Assembly (NCBI RefSeq): GCF_963675165.1
Contig: NC_087382.1
Span: forward strand, 4,565,963-4,629,962
Reading direction: 5' to 3'
Length of the DNA: 64,000 nt
From: Halichondria panicea
Lineage: Eukaryota; Porifera; Demospongiae; Suberitida; Halichondriidae
Below are positions 1-10,853 of the stretch, piece by piece; the first letter of the stretch is position 1; the number at the start of each line of letters is the position of its first letter. The position numbers were made by a program, and so were the translations under genes. The notes beneath the pieces are model-generated. The model had not been told where the DNA came from and did no database searches. It worked only from the letters and a program-made list of their open reading frames with translations.

Positions 1-234
1 CACGGTAGAGTAACTTGTAATTGACCACACCCACCTGTAAGTGACGAGCCCCCAGTTCTCCATGGCACCAGCTGCAAAGTCCTGGATGGCGATGAGGTCC
101 ATCTTTGGCAGAGGGTACTTGATGTCAAAAAGTAGGTGGCGTAGAAGGGGAGGGTCTTCACAGCAACCTGGGGGGGTAGAATGTGTGCTAATGATACAGC
201 AACCTGGGGGGTAGAATGTGTGCTAATAATACTG

Positions 235-839
235 CAGGGGCGTAGCTACCATTGTTTCCTGGTTGCCCAGAAACCCCCCCAGGAGCTGCTGAGAAAATTG
301 GGCAGGGCTCCCTATAATTGAAATCATGCAGCCCTGCCCATCTTTTCACACGTGGCTGCAAATCAATAATCAGAGCAGCACCGTGAAGCGTTTCACTTTG
401 GCTTTGTCTCAGCTAGTTAGTCTCAGCTAGCTAGCTACCTCAAGCAAAGAAGACCAAGACTTAAGTTCTAGATCTAGTATCAATCCTGAATGCTCCAGTA
501 TTCTCAGACTCAGCTCTAAGCACAACTTTATTCAGGAAGTGTACAAGTTTAGAACAATCTCAGCCACATGAAACCTCTCAGGTAAATGACATTTAATTGT
601 TGCTCAGCTAGACTAGCATACCCAATTGGCACCTGCATGCCTAGTATGTTACGTCTATAGCTAGCTAGCTTCTCACAAACATGTAAAAAAGTCATGAACA
701 ATAGTCAATAACAGTAGGTGTGCCCCAATCAAGAGGGTGTGGTAGCGGAAGTGGGCGTGGCCACAAAAATTTCGCGGCGCTATCGCGCCGCTCATTATTC
801 TCCAGAAACCTCTGTCTCAAAAGTCTGGCTACGCCCCTG
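235..839. mobile_element. 605-bp CAGGGGCGTAGC-type DNA transposon, non-autonomous
   Basis: The ends are inverted: CAGGGGCGTAGCTAC at 235 and the complement GGCTACGCCCCTG ending at 839. A 5-bp target duplication TACTG flanks it (230-234 and 840-844). Unit 3 keeps the uninterrupted site at 49841-49845, so the insertion happened after unit 3 separated from the ancestor of units 1 and 2. It lies in PSA intron 5. No transposase frame is visible inside. CAGGG ends are common in hAT elements, but hAT usually makes 8-bp duplications, so the superfamily is open. Confidence 0.85.
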
Positions 840-1143
840 TACTGCTAGTGATACAACACACTGGGGGGTATATAAAATGCAACGCAAACATTGAGGTATA
901 TAACTTAAGTTTGTGGGAGGTCAAATTATAATTTCAGAAAGAAATCTGCTACTCTAATGGTGGTTGATTTTATATATGTGCACATGTAGAGCCCAAAATA
1001 GTAAGTAATTGTGCTAGCTAACTTTGAGCTCATAACTTGAGTTTGGAAGTTCAGAATTGAGAATGAAAAGATGCATTCTGTAGCTCTAAGGGAGGTCTAC
1101 CAATAACACAAATAAACTCTGTCAAGTAATTAATTTAACTCAC
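840..1143. other. PSA-3 intron 5, remainder
   Basis: AT-rich intron between the 605-bp element and exon 5. It is collinear with 25909-26212 and, with small deletions, with 49841-50032. I see no coding or structural signal. Confidence 0.6.
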
Positions 1144-2283
1144 ATCAAGAGCGTACTGTCCGTTCTCCTTCTTGCCTGTGGGCGTGAACACCCTCATCAG
1201 CACGCCATTGGAGTCCCGCCCCTCTACATGGTCAAACTCTCCCACGATGAACGCCAGGAGGTACGTGGACATGATGGGAGTGCGGGCCAACATCACTCTC
1301 TTTAAACCACCCTCTACATCCTCACAGCTCGTCTCGTTCTGTGGAGTGGGTGGGTGTGCGTGCAGATCAATTCATATAGTTGGGTGGAGGGTGACAGTAT
1401 ATTAATCTCTCAATTTTCTTAAAAGGCTGCTTTTCGTAAGCAATTGCAATTAAGCAACCTATAGTTGCTGTTAAGAGGGGTAGCTACAAATTGCATGATC
1501 GGTTTTGACCACAACATAAATTATAGAATTTTTACACATGATTCATCACAATCAGTAGACTTAATATAGTACAATAGGGCAAGGTCTAGTACATTGTTCT
1601 AGAAAGACAAAGTCAATCAGAATGGGGGATTTCCACGGGTTTCCCCACCAGTGCATAGAGTACAATAGTGAAAGCTCTAGTGGAAAGATAAGCAATAGTG
1701 ACCCCAAGCATATGTCATTTATACACATGTATATCTCACTACATGTGTTAAATGTATAATTATACTCACCATGTTGGACAGAGCCACAAAGTCCTTGGGT
1801 ACAATGAGGGTGACATTAAAGGAGGCCTTGATGAAAGGTTCGTCCCAGCAGAGGAGGGCTCGGCGGGTATCAGCTGCCTGTGCATGTGCACGTGTGTGTG
1901 TGGTGGAAAACATAAAATGCAAACCGAGTTGGGTGCACATTCGTCCATGAAACCTTGACCTATTCAACATTTCAAATTTCTCAAACAGGAAGATGACCAT
2001 TTTCCAGTTCATACACAATGTTTTCGTCTGCCTTATTTTATTTAGCATCGCAACATGAGCTTCTTTCCAAAATACTAACAAGGGGTTAGTTATGCTTTCC
2101 GTATACCTCATTCTATCTATACCAATGAATGAAAAAATGTATTACGAAACGGTAGTCATAACAATAATCACACAATCTATGCAGACTGTCGCTAGATACG
2201 AACACATAAAATAAAGATATTAACACACTAAAGAGTCACACTCTACAAGTATCTTACACAAAATAAACGAAAGATATAATCAT

Positions 2284-3858
2284 CTAGGTACATTTTTCTT
2301 TTTCTTTTTTTGTACAAAAATCGGGGTCAACTAGGTGATACCACGGTATGAGCACAGACATCATCACACTAATCATATATCCAGTGAGCTGAATTATTCG
2401 ACCAGCGTGCCTTAGCGGGCTCAGATTTGCTCTTTGTTCGACGTGCAAAAACACAGGATAAAGGATAACTATTACAATAATAGTTACAATAATCACAGAA
2501 GCAATAACACATTTGAAACAACGTTGAGATTTTTTCCGACTCCACTTGAGTAGACAAGTGTTGAGAGTTGCGAAAATAACCAATTCCACACGAGTGAATG
2601 TCAACAAACCACCCATTGCCGAGCTGGCCATAGTGAAATCGTAAACTAGTTTGTAGCATACAGCAGTTTGCTTTTGATTGTCAACAATCTCAGTGCAGTT
2701 GGCGGTGATAGGTTCCTCATCGAAGTTGTTGTCAAGGATATAGCAGTCTCGACTGGTATCGCACATTAGATCAGATTTGACAAAAAAAACATCAGCTCCT
2801 ACAGACAAAGTAAAAGCAAGCCAGAACAAAGCTTTAATGATCAATATGAACTGAAAGTAATTTGATTTTTCCAGCACTGGAATGTCATCAACGTACACAA
2901 CTTGCCGGCCAAGTTTATCAATATAAGCCACTCTTGGTGTGTCTCTCAGCACGCCTTGGTTGCTCCCATACACAATTCTAACAACACCATTGAAAAGTCC
3001 CATTAACAAAAAATATATACGCCACCATGGAATTTTAGAGCAAATTTTACGCAACCATTGCCAAAGACGTACATAGCTGGAATGAGTACAACACTTTCGG
3101 ACACATCTGTTACATGGACGCTCGTCATTTGGCACATCATCGGCAAAGGCAACTGGAGTGGGAGAGTCAAGTACAAACTCTTCAGTCCTTTTACCAGAGT
3201 CTGTTCTATCCAATTGAATGATCTCCAGCATAGGCACACTCTTTTCCTGGCGACTGGCGACTGACAAGCGACTGGCTTGAGGTGTGCTAGTGCTTTCAGC
3301 AGGAAGAGTAGATGTGCTCTGTTCCAATTCAGAGCTACATTTACACTTAGACATGCGATGACAAGGTTTTTCATTTCGCTTGGTACAATCTATACATTCA
3401 CATTCTTCGCATAAGAGTTTTTTGCAATGTGTACAGTGACAAGTTTCGCAAAGACAAAGTTCTGGAGGCTTCCTTGAGCATTCATCGCATCCTGGGAAGA
3501 AATGACAGCTTTTGTAAGAGTCTTTCTTACGATCACTACCATCGTCAGGATTGCTATTCTCACCAGGAACCAGGGGATCACTAGCCTGAACACGGTCAAT
3601 ACAGTCCTCACAAGCACAAGGTGCTGGGTCGTCCATACACATGAGACGGTTGCAACGCGTGCAGTGACAATCGCATGCCTTAGGGCAGTAGCTGAACTCC
3701 TGTAGAGCTTCTTTGAGTCTGTCCTTCTCTAAACAGCACACAACACACCACATAATAATCACTAGAGAGACCAACAATACACAAGCAAACCATATGAGGA
3801 TAATCGGGACTATGTCAAACTCTAGGTAACAGCTCTCAACATGACAGATGTTACCCAT
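2284..3858 (-). CDS. Nested cysteine-rich multi-pass membrane protein, 524 aa (unit 1, copy A)
   Basis: A single uninterrupted frame starting [13 protein letters not shown] hydrophobic segment at about residues 16-43 ends in a Cys-rich edge (WCVVCCLE). A Cys/His region at about 55-175 is full of CxC, CxxC and CHCTxC spacings (SYCPKAC, HCTRCNRLMC, CACEDC, FFPGCDEC, CHCTHCKKLLC), which could bind metal or form disulfides. A Ser/Thr/Pro-rich linker follows at about 180-240. The C-terminal half has about five hydrophobic segments near 277-298, 335-360, 410-437, 445-470 and 487-508. I do not recognise the family. It is intronless and lies on the same strand as PSA inside its intron. The start is supported because all paralogs begin MG(N/S)xCHVESCYL. 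The homologous copy in unit 2 has the same protein. Confidence 0.8.
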   Translation of the reverse strand: MGNICHVESCYLEFDIVPIILIWFACVLLVSLVIIMWCVVCCLEKDRLKEALQEFSYCPKACDCHCTRCNRLMCMDDPAPCACEDCIDRVQASDPLVPGENSNPDDGSDRKKDSYKSCHFFPGCDECSRKPPELCLCETCHCTHCKKLLCEECECIDCTKRNEKPCHRMSKCKCSSELEQSTSTLPAESTSTPQASRLSVASRQEKSVPMLEIIQLDRTDSGKRTEEFVLDSPTPVAFADDVPNDERPCNRCVRKCCTHSSYVRLWQWLRKICSKIPWWRIYFLLMGLFNGVVRIVYGSNQGVLRDTPRVAYIDKLGRQVVYVDDIPVLEKSNYFQFILIIKALFWLAFTLSVGADVFFVKSDLMCDTSRDCYILDNNFDEEPITANCTEIVDNQKQTAVCYKLVYDFTMASSAMGGLLTFTRVELVIFATLNTCLLKWSRKKSQRCFKCVIASVIIVTIIVIVILYPVFLHVEQRANLSPLRHAGRIIQLTGYMISVMMSVLIPWYHLVDPDFCTKKEKEKCT

Positions 3859-3865
3859 CCTGCAT

Positions 3866-3951
3866 AGCTCAGACAGTAACTGATTTTAGCTCAGACAGTA
3901 ACTGATTTTAGCTCAGACAGTAACTGATTTTAGCTCAGACAGTAACTGATT
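3866..3951. repeat. 22-bp tandem repeat, four copies, just upstream of the nested gene
   Basis: The motif AGCTCAGACAGTAACTGATT plus two T repeats four times directly before the start codon of the minus-strand gene 2284-3858. The sister gene at 5469-7025 has a single copy at the same place. It therefore lies in the 5' leader or core promoter and differs in copy number between paralogs. Confidence 0.85.
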
Positions 3952-5468
3952 TATTTTTGTGCATTTGTGCCTTTTATGCAAAACATGCAATAATCATAAT
4001 TATAATGATTACGCCCACAGGAAGTTAATTAGGACTGAATATGTAATTCTGAATCAAGTGGTATAGAAAACCCATTTATTGCACATAGAATAAACGGAAA
4101 ATGAAACTATACACACATAGAATTTATACAGCTAAGAAACTAAATCTTAGTAAAATGACAGGTAATTGGTGGGTGTGGTTTCTGTCCCCCCCCACATTTT
4201 CAAGGATCTATAGTCAATAATACCGGGTAATTTCGTTAGGTAAAACTTGATCGTTTGCTTCTGGTTCCGATAAACCACGCCCACGTTTTTAGGGTAAAAT
4301 TTGGGTCGAGGTTAGCTTACCACGAAAATACTCACTATATACGGTAAGTGATACAGTAGAACCTCGCTAATCCGAATAAAGCGGGACCAGACCCCATGCA
4401 TCCGAATACATGACATTTCCAGATTAATGGATGTCATTAAAATTAATTATTATGAATATCGTTAATGAAGACACTTGTATTATATAATACCGTATAATCT
4501 GGTTAGTAAGAGCATGCGCCTATAGGGAAAAGCAGGCCTCTATCCGATGCGCTTATAGAGATTAATCACGCCCATGACGTTTCAATTAACAACAAACAAT
4601 TAAGCAACCTATAGTAGCTGTTAAGAGGGTACCTACAAATTGCATGACCGGTTTTGACCACAACAGAATTTTTACACAACATAAATTATAGAATTTTTAC
4701 ACGTGGATTCATCACAATCAGTGGACTTAATATAGTACAATAGGGCAAGGTGTAGTACATTGTTCTAGAAAGACAAAGTCAGCTAGTGTAGCTGTGTAAT
4801 CAGAATGGGGGATTCCACGGGTTTCCCCACCAGTGCATAGTAGAGTACAATAGTGAAAGCTCTAGTGGAATTAAGATAAACAATAGTGACCCCAAGCATA
4901 TGTCATACACATGTATATCTCACTACATGTGTTAAATGTATAATTATACTCACCATGTTGGACAGAGCCACAAGGTCCTTGGGTACAATGAGGGTGACAT
5001 CAAAGGAGGCCGAGGTTCGTCCCAGCAGGGGAGGGCTCGGCGGGCATCAGCTGCCTGTGCATGTGCATGTGTGTGTGTGGTGGAAAACATAAAATGCAAA
5101 CCGAGTTGGGTGCATATTCGTCCATGAAACCTTGACCTATTCAACATTTCAAATTTCTCAAACAGGAAGATGACCATTTTCCAGTTCATACACAATGTTT
5201 TCGTCTGCCTTATTTTATTTAGCATCGCAACATGAGCTTCTTTCCAAAATACTAACAAGGGGTTAGTTATGCTTTCCGTATACCTCATTCTATCTATACT
5301 AATGAATGAACTTAAAAAAAAAGTATTACGAAACGGTAGTCATAACAATAATTACACAATCTATGCAGACTGTCGCTAGATACGAACACATAAAAATAAA
5401 GATATTAACACACTAAAGAGTCACACTCTACAAATATCTTACACAAAATAAACGAAAGATATAATCAT

Positions 5469-7025
5469 CTAGGTACATGTACATTTAAGTGTACAAAAGT
5501 CGGGGTCAACTAGGTAATACCACGGTATGAGCACAGACATCATCACACTAATCATATATCCAGTGAACTGAATTATTCGACCAGCGTGCCTTAGCGGGCT
5601 CAGATTTGCCATTAATTCGATGTGCAAAAACACAGGATAAAGGATAACTATTCCAATAATAGTTACAATAATCACAGAAGCATTAAAAAATTTGAAACAA
5701 CATTGACATTTTTTCCGACTCAACTTGAGTAGATAAGTGTTGAGAGTTGCGAAAATAACCAATTCCACACGAGTGAATGTCAACAAACCACCCATTGCCG
5801 AGCTGGCCATAGTGAAATCGAAAACTAGTTCGTAGCATACAGCAGTTTGCTTTTGATTGTCAACAATCTCAGTGCAGTTGGCGGTGATAGGTTCCTCATC
5901 GAAGTTGTTGTCAAGGATATAGCAGTCTCGACTGGTATCGCACATTAGATCAGATTTGACAAAAAAAACATCAGCTCCTACAGACAAAGTAAAAGCAAGC
6001 CAGAACAAAGCTTTAATGATCAATATGAACTGGAAGTAATTTGATTTTTCCAGCACTGGAATGTCATCAACGTACACAACTTGCCGGCCCAGTTTATCAA
6101 TATAAGTCACTCTTGGTGTGTCTCTCAGCACGCCTTGGTTGCTCCCATACACAATTCTAACAACAGCATTGAAAATTCCCATTAACACAAAATATATATG
6201 CCACCATGGAATGTTAGAGCAAAACCATTGCCAAAAACGTACATAGCTGGAACGAGTACAACACTTTCGGACACATCTGTTACATGGACGCTCGTCATTT
6301 GGCACATCATCGGCTGGAGTGGGAGAGTCAGGTACAAACTCTTCAGTCCTTTTACCAGAGTCTGTTCTATCCAATTGAACGATCTCCAGCATAGGCACAC
6401 TCTTTTCTTGGCGACTGGCGACTGACAAGCGACTGGCTTGAGGTGTGCTAGTGCTTTCAGCAGGAAGAGTAGATGTGCTCTGTTCCAATTCAGAGCTACA
6501 TTTACACTTAGACATGCGATGACAAGGTTTTTCATTTCGCTTGGTACAATCTATACATTCACATTCTTCGCATAAGAGTTTTTTGCAATGTGTACAGTGA
6601 CAAGTTTCGCAAAGACAAAGTTCTGGAGGCTCCTTTGAACATTCATCGCATCCTGGGAAGAAATGACAGCTTTTGTAAGAGCCTTTCTTACGATCACCAC
6701 CATCGTCAGGATTGCTATTCTCACCAGGAACCAGGGGATCACTAGCCTGAACACGATCAATACAGTCCTCACAAGCACAAGGTGTTGCTGGGTTGTCCAT
6801 ACACATGAGACGGTTGCAACGCGTGCAGTGACAGTAATCGCATGCCTTAGGGCAGTAGCTGAACTTCTGTAGAGCTTCTTTGAGTCTGCCCTCCTCTAAA
6901 CAGCACACAACACACCACATAATAATGACTAGAACGACCAACAATCCACAAGCAAACCATATGAGGATAATCGGGACTATGTCAAACTCTAGGTAACAGC
7001 TCTCAACATGACAGATGTTACCCAT
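5469..7025 (-). CDS. Nested cysteine-rich multi-pass membrane protein, 518 aa (unit 1, copy B)
   Basis: Paralog of 2284-3858 with the same layout: N-terminal membrane segment, Cys/His-rich region, Ser/Thr/Pro linker, then about five hydrophobic segments. The frame extends upstream to an ATG at 7082, but the conserved start [12 protein letters not shown] is at 7025. Relative to copy A it has small changes in the linker (loss of residues around PTPADD) and in the late membrane segments. The stretch [20 protein letters not shown] is the same in all five open copies. Sequence between its exon-4 neighbour and its upstream region matches block A, so it came from the internal duplication. Function unknown. 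Confidence 0.8.
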   Translation of the reverse strand: MGNICHVESCYLEFDIVPIILIWFACGLLVVLVIIMWCVVCCLEEGRLKEALQKFSYCPKACDYCHCTRCNRLMCMDNPATPCACEDCIDRVQASDPLVPGENSNPDDGGDRKKGSYKSCHFFPGCDECSKEPPELCLCETCHCTHCKKLLCEECECIDCTKRNEKPCHRMSKCKCSSELEQSTSTLPAESTSTPQASRLSVASRQEKSVPMLEIVQLDRTDSGKRTEEFVPDSPTPADDVPNDERPCNRCVRKCCTRSSYVRFWQWFCSNIPWWHIYFVLMGIFNAVVRIVYGSNQGVLRDTPRVTYIDKLGRQVVYVDDIPVLEKSNYFQFILIIKALFWLAFTLSVGADVFFVKSDLMCDTSRDCYILDNNFDEEPITANCTEIVDNQKQTAVCYELVFDFTMASSAMGGLLTFTRVELVIFATLNTYLLKLSRKKCQCCFKFFNASVIIVTIIGIVILYPVFLHIELMANLSPLRHAGRIIQFTGYMISVMMSVLIPWYYLVDPDFCTLKCTCT

Positions 7026-7416
7026 CCTGCATAGCTCAGACAGTAACTGATTTATTTTTGTGCATTTGTGCCTTTTATGCATATAATCATAATGATTACG
7101 CCCACAGGAAGTTAATTAGGACTGAATATGTAATTCTGAATCAAGTGGTATAGAAAACCCATTTATTGCACATAGAATAAACGGAAAATGAAACTATACA
7201 CACATAGAATTTATACAACTAAGAAACTAAATCCTACAGGTAATTGGTGGGTGTGGTTTCCTCCCCCCCCACATTTTCGAGGATCTATAGTCAATAATAT
7301 CGGGTAATTTCGTTAGGTAAAAAACTTGATCGTTTGCTTCTGGTTCCGATAAACCACGCCCACGTTTTTAGGGTCAAATTTGGGTCGAGGTTAGCTTGCC
7401 ACGAAAATACTTACTA

Positions 7417-8306
7417 CAGTAGACTCTCGTTAATCCGGTCACCCTTGGGACCATGCAGCTTGGCCGGAATAGCGAGGTGGCTGCAGCTCAGGAAATAGCC
7501 GCGGCTTAAAAACGACCTTACCTCGAATCTAATGACTACTTTTTGCGGTTCTTGTCTCGAGGATAATGTAGGATAATGAATCATTTTGTTCTCTATTTAA
7601 GTGTAATTCAATTTTATTTGCTAAACCACACCCAAAACGTCATATCCGGCCATAAACACGTATACAATTACATTGAAAACCTTGTTTTAGCCTCGACCCC
7701 AGGCCGATCCGTCTCCAATTGAACGCTAGTTAGCCTATTTTTCAACTTCGTTCTATTAAAAAAAAAATTGGCCTCGGACCGAGGCTAACCTTGTTTCGTT
7801 TGGGACAGCCAGCACTGGCCGTACTTCAGTAGTCGGGCGCCGCCGCCCTCTATACCGTTGCCCGGAAGGAGGTCGGGAATCAAGCCTATCCACAGTTTTG
7901 TTCTGTTGTTGGAAATCCAACAATTCCACCAGCTCCAATCAGATTGCAGTATCTCAAGGGGATTGATCACACCCACTCAACTGTACCACGTGTGAATTTT
8001 GCACACGTTGGATTGACTGAGAGGCGAGGCCAACACCCACTTTATAATAAATGATATTCATCGCTATTGGTTAGCACCCACATAGAATAAATGATATTCA
8101 TGATACTATTGCGTAACAGGCCAGAACAAAACTGTGGATATTAGGCTTGATTCCCGACCTCCTTCAAGGAGGGCGGCGGCGCTCGACTAGTACTTCAGGG
8201 TGAGTTTTGTGCAGTAAACATATAGCTAGCATTCCGTGCCAAGCCAAATGGCCGGTATATTGAGATGGCCGTACTTCAGGGAGCCGGGAATAGCGAGAGT
8301 CTACTG
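7417..8306. mobile_element. 890-bp TA-flanked pogo/Tigger-like MITE
   Basis: Ends read CAGTAGACTCTCGTTAATCC and, inverted, GGAATAGCGAGAGTCTACTG, flanked by TA on both sides (7415-7416, 8307-8308). Block A shows the empty site CTCACTATATACGG at 4331-4344 with one TA. Ends of this type are typical of the pogo/Tigger branch of Tc1/mariner. A second inverted pair lies inside (about 7825-7905 against 8108-8195). No transposase frame is visible. A 100-bp 9-bp-TSD element is nested at 7688-7787. Confidence 0.85.
7688..7787. mobile_element. Nested MITE of the TAGCCTCG family (9-bp TSD)
   Basis: Begins TAGCCTCGACCCCAGGCC and ends GGACCGAGGCTA. Flanked by a perfect 9-bp duplication ACCTTGTTT (7679-7687 and 7788-7796). 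A 9-bp duplication is the hallmark of Mutator-type transposition. It sits inside the 890-bp TA-flanked element. Confidence 0.8.
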
Positions 8307-8550
8307 TATATACGGTAACTAAGTGATACAGTAGAACCTTGCTAATCGGGACCAGACCCCATGCATCCGAATACATGACATTTCCAGATTAATTATTAAT
8401 TATTATGAATATCATTAACGAATACACTTTTGTACATGTATTATATAATACCGTATAATCTGGTTAGTAAGCGCATGCACCTATAGGGAAAAGAGCAGGC
8501 CTCTATCCGATGCGCTTATAGAGATTAATCACGCCCATGACCTTTCAATG

Positions 8551-10412
8551 AAGCAAATCTCCATTAGCTGGCTCAATCGTTATCTGTAAGAGGTCTATAT
8601 AGTCATATCAACTAGTTAACATCTATAAAGAAGTGTGGAGACCAGTTGTTGGGCAGAGAACTGTGCAAAAAACCATGCGCCTTCTATCCAGACTCTTGGT
8701 CTGCTAACCAGTATGTGCCTACATTGTTGTATTTGTGGCCAGAAGGGAAGTCTTTTATCTCAACTTTCTCTCTAATATACCCTTTCTCTATTAATACGTG
8801 AGTGCAGTGGCCATTGTATTGAGCACGTTATTGGTTAACCACGTTATTGATAAAATGAAAGCACCACGGGTGCTGATGCCTCGGTGGAGGTGCCAACGCT
8901 ATATATAGTACATAACATAAAACTACTAATAGCTAGCTTTTATACACGTACACACATTGATTATAATTATCATGATGAATTTTGCTGCATGCAATCAACC
9001 GAATAGTAGGTAATGATCGACCATGATTGTTGTTAAAAACGATCGATGCCAAAAGTTCAAGTCTAAAATAAATGGCTGCAAAGTCAGCAGAGCCTTACAG
9101 CTCTCTGCTCACTCTTGCAGCTACCAATAGCTAGCGTTCTAGTGCAGAGCTAACTACTAAGTAGAGTAGTAACACTCGGTGAACAAGTTTTGCTACGGAC
9201 TCTTCTGAAAAGGCTGCAATAGCATTCCAAGTAAGCAAAACTAGGCATAACTCGAGAACGAAGCATTATTTTGCAAATCCACGAATTAAAATCCAAGTAA
9301 ACATGACTAGAAGCCTATAGAAACTCTTACTTGCACTTGATTCATCCTTGAGCAGCTGTAGCGGTCTACACACACAGACACACAGACACACAGATACATA
9401 GCCTCTACACAGGCTCTCCTTTTTCTGTTCTTTATCACAATCGTTCAATAAGATAAAATACTGTATTATTCGTTCAATGAGATAAAATACGGTATTAATT
9501 GGAGGAATAAAGAAAGAAATAGACGTAAAGTTAGGAAAAAGGAGAGCATGTATCGGGAAGTCGCGTGAGGGTAGAAGGGTGGTAGAAGGGTGAAAATGAG
9601 CGTGGGCATACTGAGCTAGAGATGTTGGACTGCCCACGCAGAGGTCTACGACTAGTAAAACTTTGCCTGCAGCAAGCTGGACATGGACTTGGAACTGGAA
9701 GTTTGCAAGCACTATAGGCTCTAGCTATACCTTAGGCTTAGCTAGATGATCTACTAGTCTAGATTGTGTGTTTGGATTCTATCACTATTACTTTTTCTTG
9801 TGTCTTTCTACATGCTATAGTAGAATAGCTTAGTCATCATTATCATATAGCAGGTAGCTACTGCCACCAGAGCTGGCCACGCTGGTTCTCTGATCTGACT
9901 TGCAGCACAGCTTGTAGATGGGCGTGCCCGTCCCCAGCCCCCATTTTTATGGCCGGGGACGGGCACGCCCATCTACACAGCTTGGTGGTTGTCTCAGTGC
10001 AGTACAGTACAGTCTTACTCCGAATGTGTGGGAGAATACCTTACGTCACGATTGTGGGCTACATATCGCCCACGTTCATAAAAATCCTTGTGGATCACGC
10101 GATTTCCCAAACCAGGCCTTACTTTTTCTTAACTGTACGCCCATTTCTTTCTTTGCTGCCTCACTATGTCTTTCTTATGTTTATGGATGAACAGTGACAA
10201 CAGCAAGAAAAAGTAAGGCCTGGGAACGAGGCTAACAGATACACAGACACACAAACACACTACCGTATACCTCGCTTGCGCATGCGCACCGAGGCATAAT
10301 TATTGCTGATTCAGTAAAGCAAATTTTTTTTTTCCCGTGTAATATGTAATATCAAAACAATACAACTGTACAAAAGCAACAGACCAAAAGATAAGAGGGG
10401 GGGGCATACAGT
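8551..10412. other. Non-coding stretch with small palindromes
   Basis: No frame here looks like a gene; the 148-codon minus frame at 9266-9712 has no recognisable content. Visible structure: a 65-bp hairpin at 9913-9977 with 23-bp arms (TGTAGATGGGCGTGCCCGTC), short CA-type repeats near 9369-9395 and 10240-10262, two ATAAAATAC(T/G)GTATTA blocks at 9454-9498, and an inverted pair AGGCCTTACTTTTTCTT (about 10113) with AAGAAAAAGTAAGGCCT (about 10204) that looks like another small palindromic element. Confidence 0.55.
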
Positions 10413-10853
10413 TTAGCGGATACCATCCGCTGAAGGAGGTAAAGTTTGTTGGCGATGAAGCCACAGGCAGGCATTTCCTCTCCAAAGTGCAATGGCCAGG
10501 CGATGAAACAGATGCTTCTTGGTGGAGGATATGGAATGTGTCAAGGTTACTCTCCGGTCTATGGCATTTCCGATGGCACCTATGATGTTGATTGCTTCTT
10601 CGCCTAGACCTCCTAGTGTTTCTGCCACAATGGGAATGAAGTTTACACCTATGGAGCGGCAGGCCTGTAGATGGGTGGTGAGTTTGCGCCTAACTCCAAC
10701 TTCTAGGGCGTGTCCAGGGGAGAAGGCAGCTTCATGAATGAGGGTTTGCTGGAGTGCGCATGAGCAGTAGTGTATTTTACTGATAGCCCCTCCTCTTTTC
10801 AGTTGCCATTTTGTCCGGATTTGCAAGGTTTCGGACCAGAGGAGGGAGGACAC
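10413..10853 (-). pseudogene. Possible retroelement ORF tail, interrupted by a foldback
   Basis: A 146-codon minus frame contains the phrases GVNFIPIVAETLGGLGEEA and IIGAIGNAIDRR, then a Trp/His-rich tail. From general knowledge this resembles a C-terminal segment often seen after reverse transcriptase domains in invertebrate retrotransposon ORFs; I cannot confirm this without a search. The upstream end (WSETLQ) runs into the foldback element that begins at 10837, so the frame is broken there and continues, if anywhere, beyond 13275. No reverse transcriptase motif is present. Confidence 0.45.

Larger units (their letters stand above)
1448..4595. repeat. Internal duplication, block A (exon 4a + nested gene)
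   Basis: Starts near AATTAAGCAACCTATAG at 1448 and ends near CATGACGTTTCAATTA at 4595. The next block (4599-8550) repeats the same order: a PSA exon 4, its flanking intron, a nested cysteine-rich gene and its upstream region. Unit 3 has only one such block, so the internal duplication arose in the ancestor of units 1 and 2. Confidence 0.85.
35..5054 (-). pseudogene. PSA-3: exons 4b, 4a, 5, 6 of a third aminopeptidase copy
   Basis: Minus-strand exons match PSA exons 4-6: 4b at 4954-5054, 4a at 1770-1877, 5 at 1144-1338, 6 at 35-167, all with GT/AG borders. The remaining exons would lie left of the window. Exon 4a is open over 36 codons but reads ALLCWDEP where PSA-1 has ALPCWDEP. Exon 4b is 101 nt instead of 108, a 7-nt deletion that shifts frame. 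Exon 6 is 133 nt instead of 131: two extra A at about 137-141 shift frame before the GAMEN motif. No exons 1-3 lie upstream. I infer a pseudogene; transcription is possible. Confidence 0.85.
4599..8550. repeat. Internal duplication, block B (exon 4b + nested gene + insertion)
   Basis: Second block of the intra-unit duplication, homologous to 1448-4595. It is longer because of an 890-bp TA-flanked transposon at 7417-8306. Exon 4b (4954-5054) carries a 7-nt deletion. The tail, from about 8310 (GATACAGTAGAACCTTGC) to CATGACCTTTCAATGA, matches 4342-4590. Confidence 0.85.

Noticed and set aside
1172-1405. 77-codon plus frame (MPVGVNTLISTP), repeated at 26241 and 50061
   Set aside because: Antisense shadow of PSA exon 5, which has correct splice sites and protein similarity on the minus strand.
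1719-2111. 130-codon minus frame
   Set aside because: Only its exon 4a part (1770-1877) is coding; the rest is intron read-through.
9266-9712. 148-codon minus frame
   Set aside because: Low-complexity, runs through a CA-type repeat, no domain or splice support; shortened in unit 2 by a repeat-length change.
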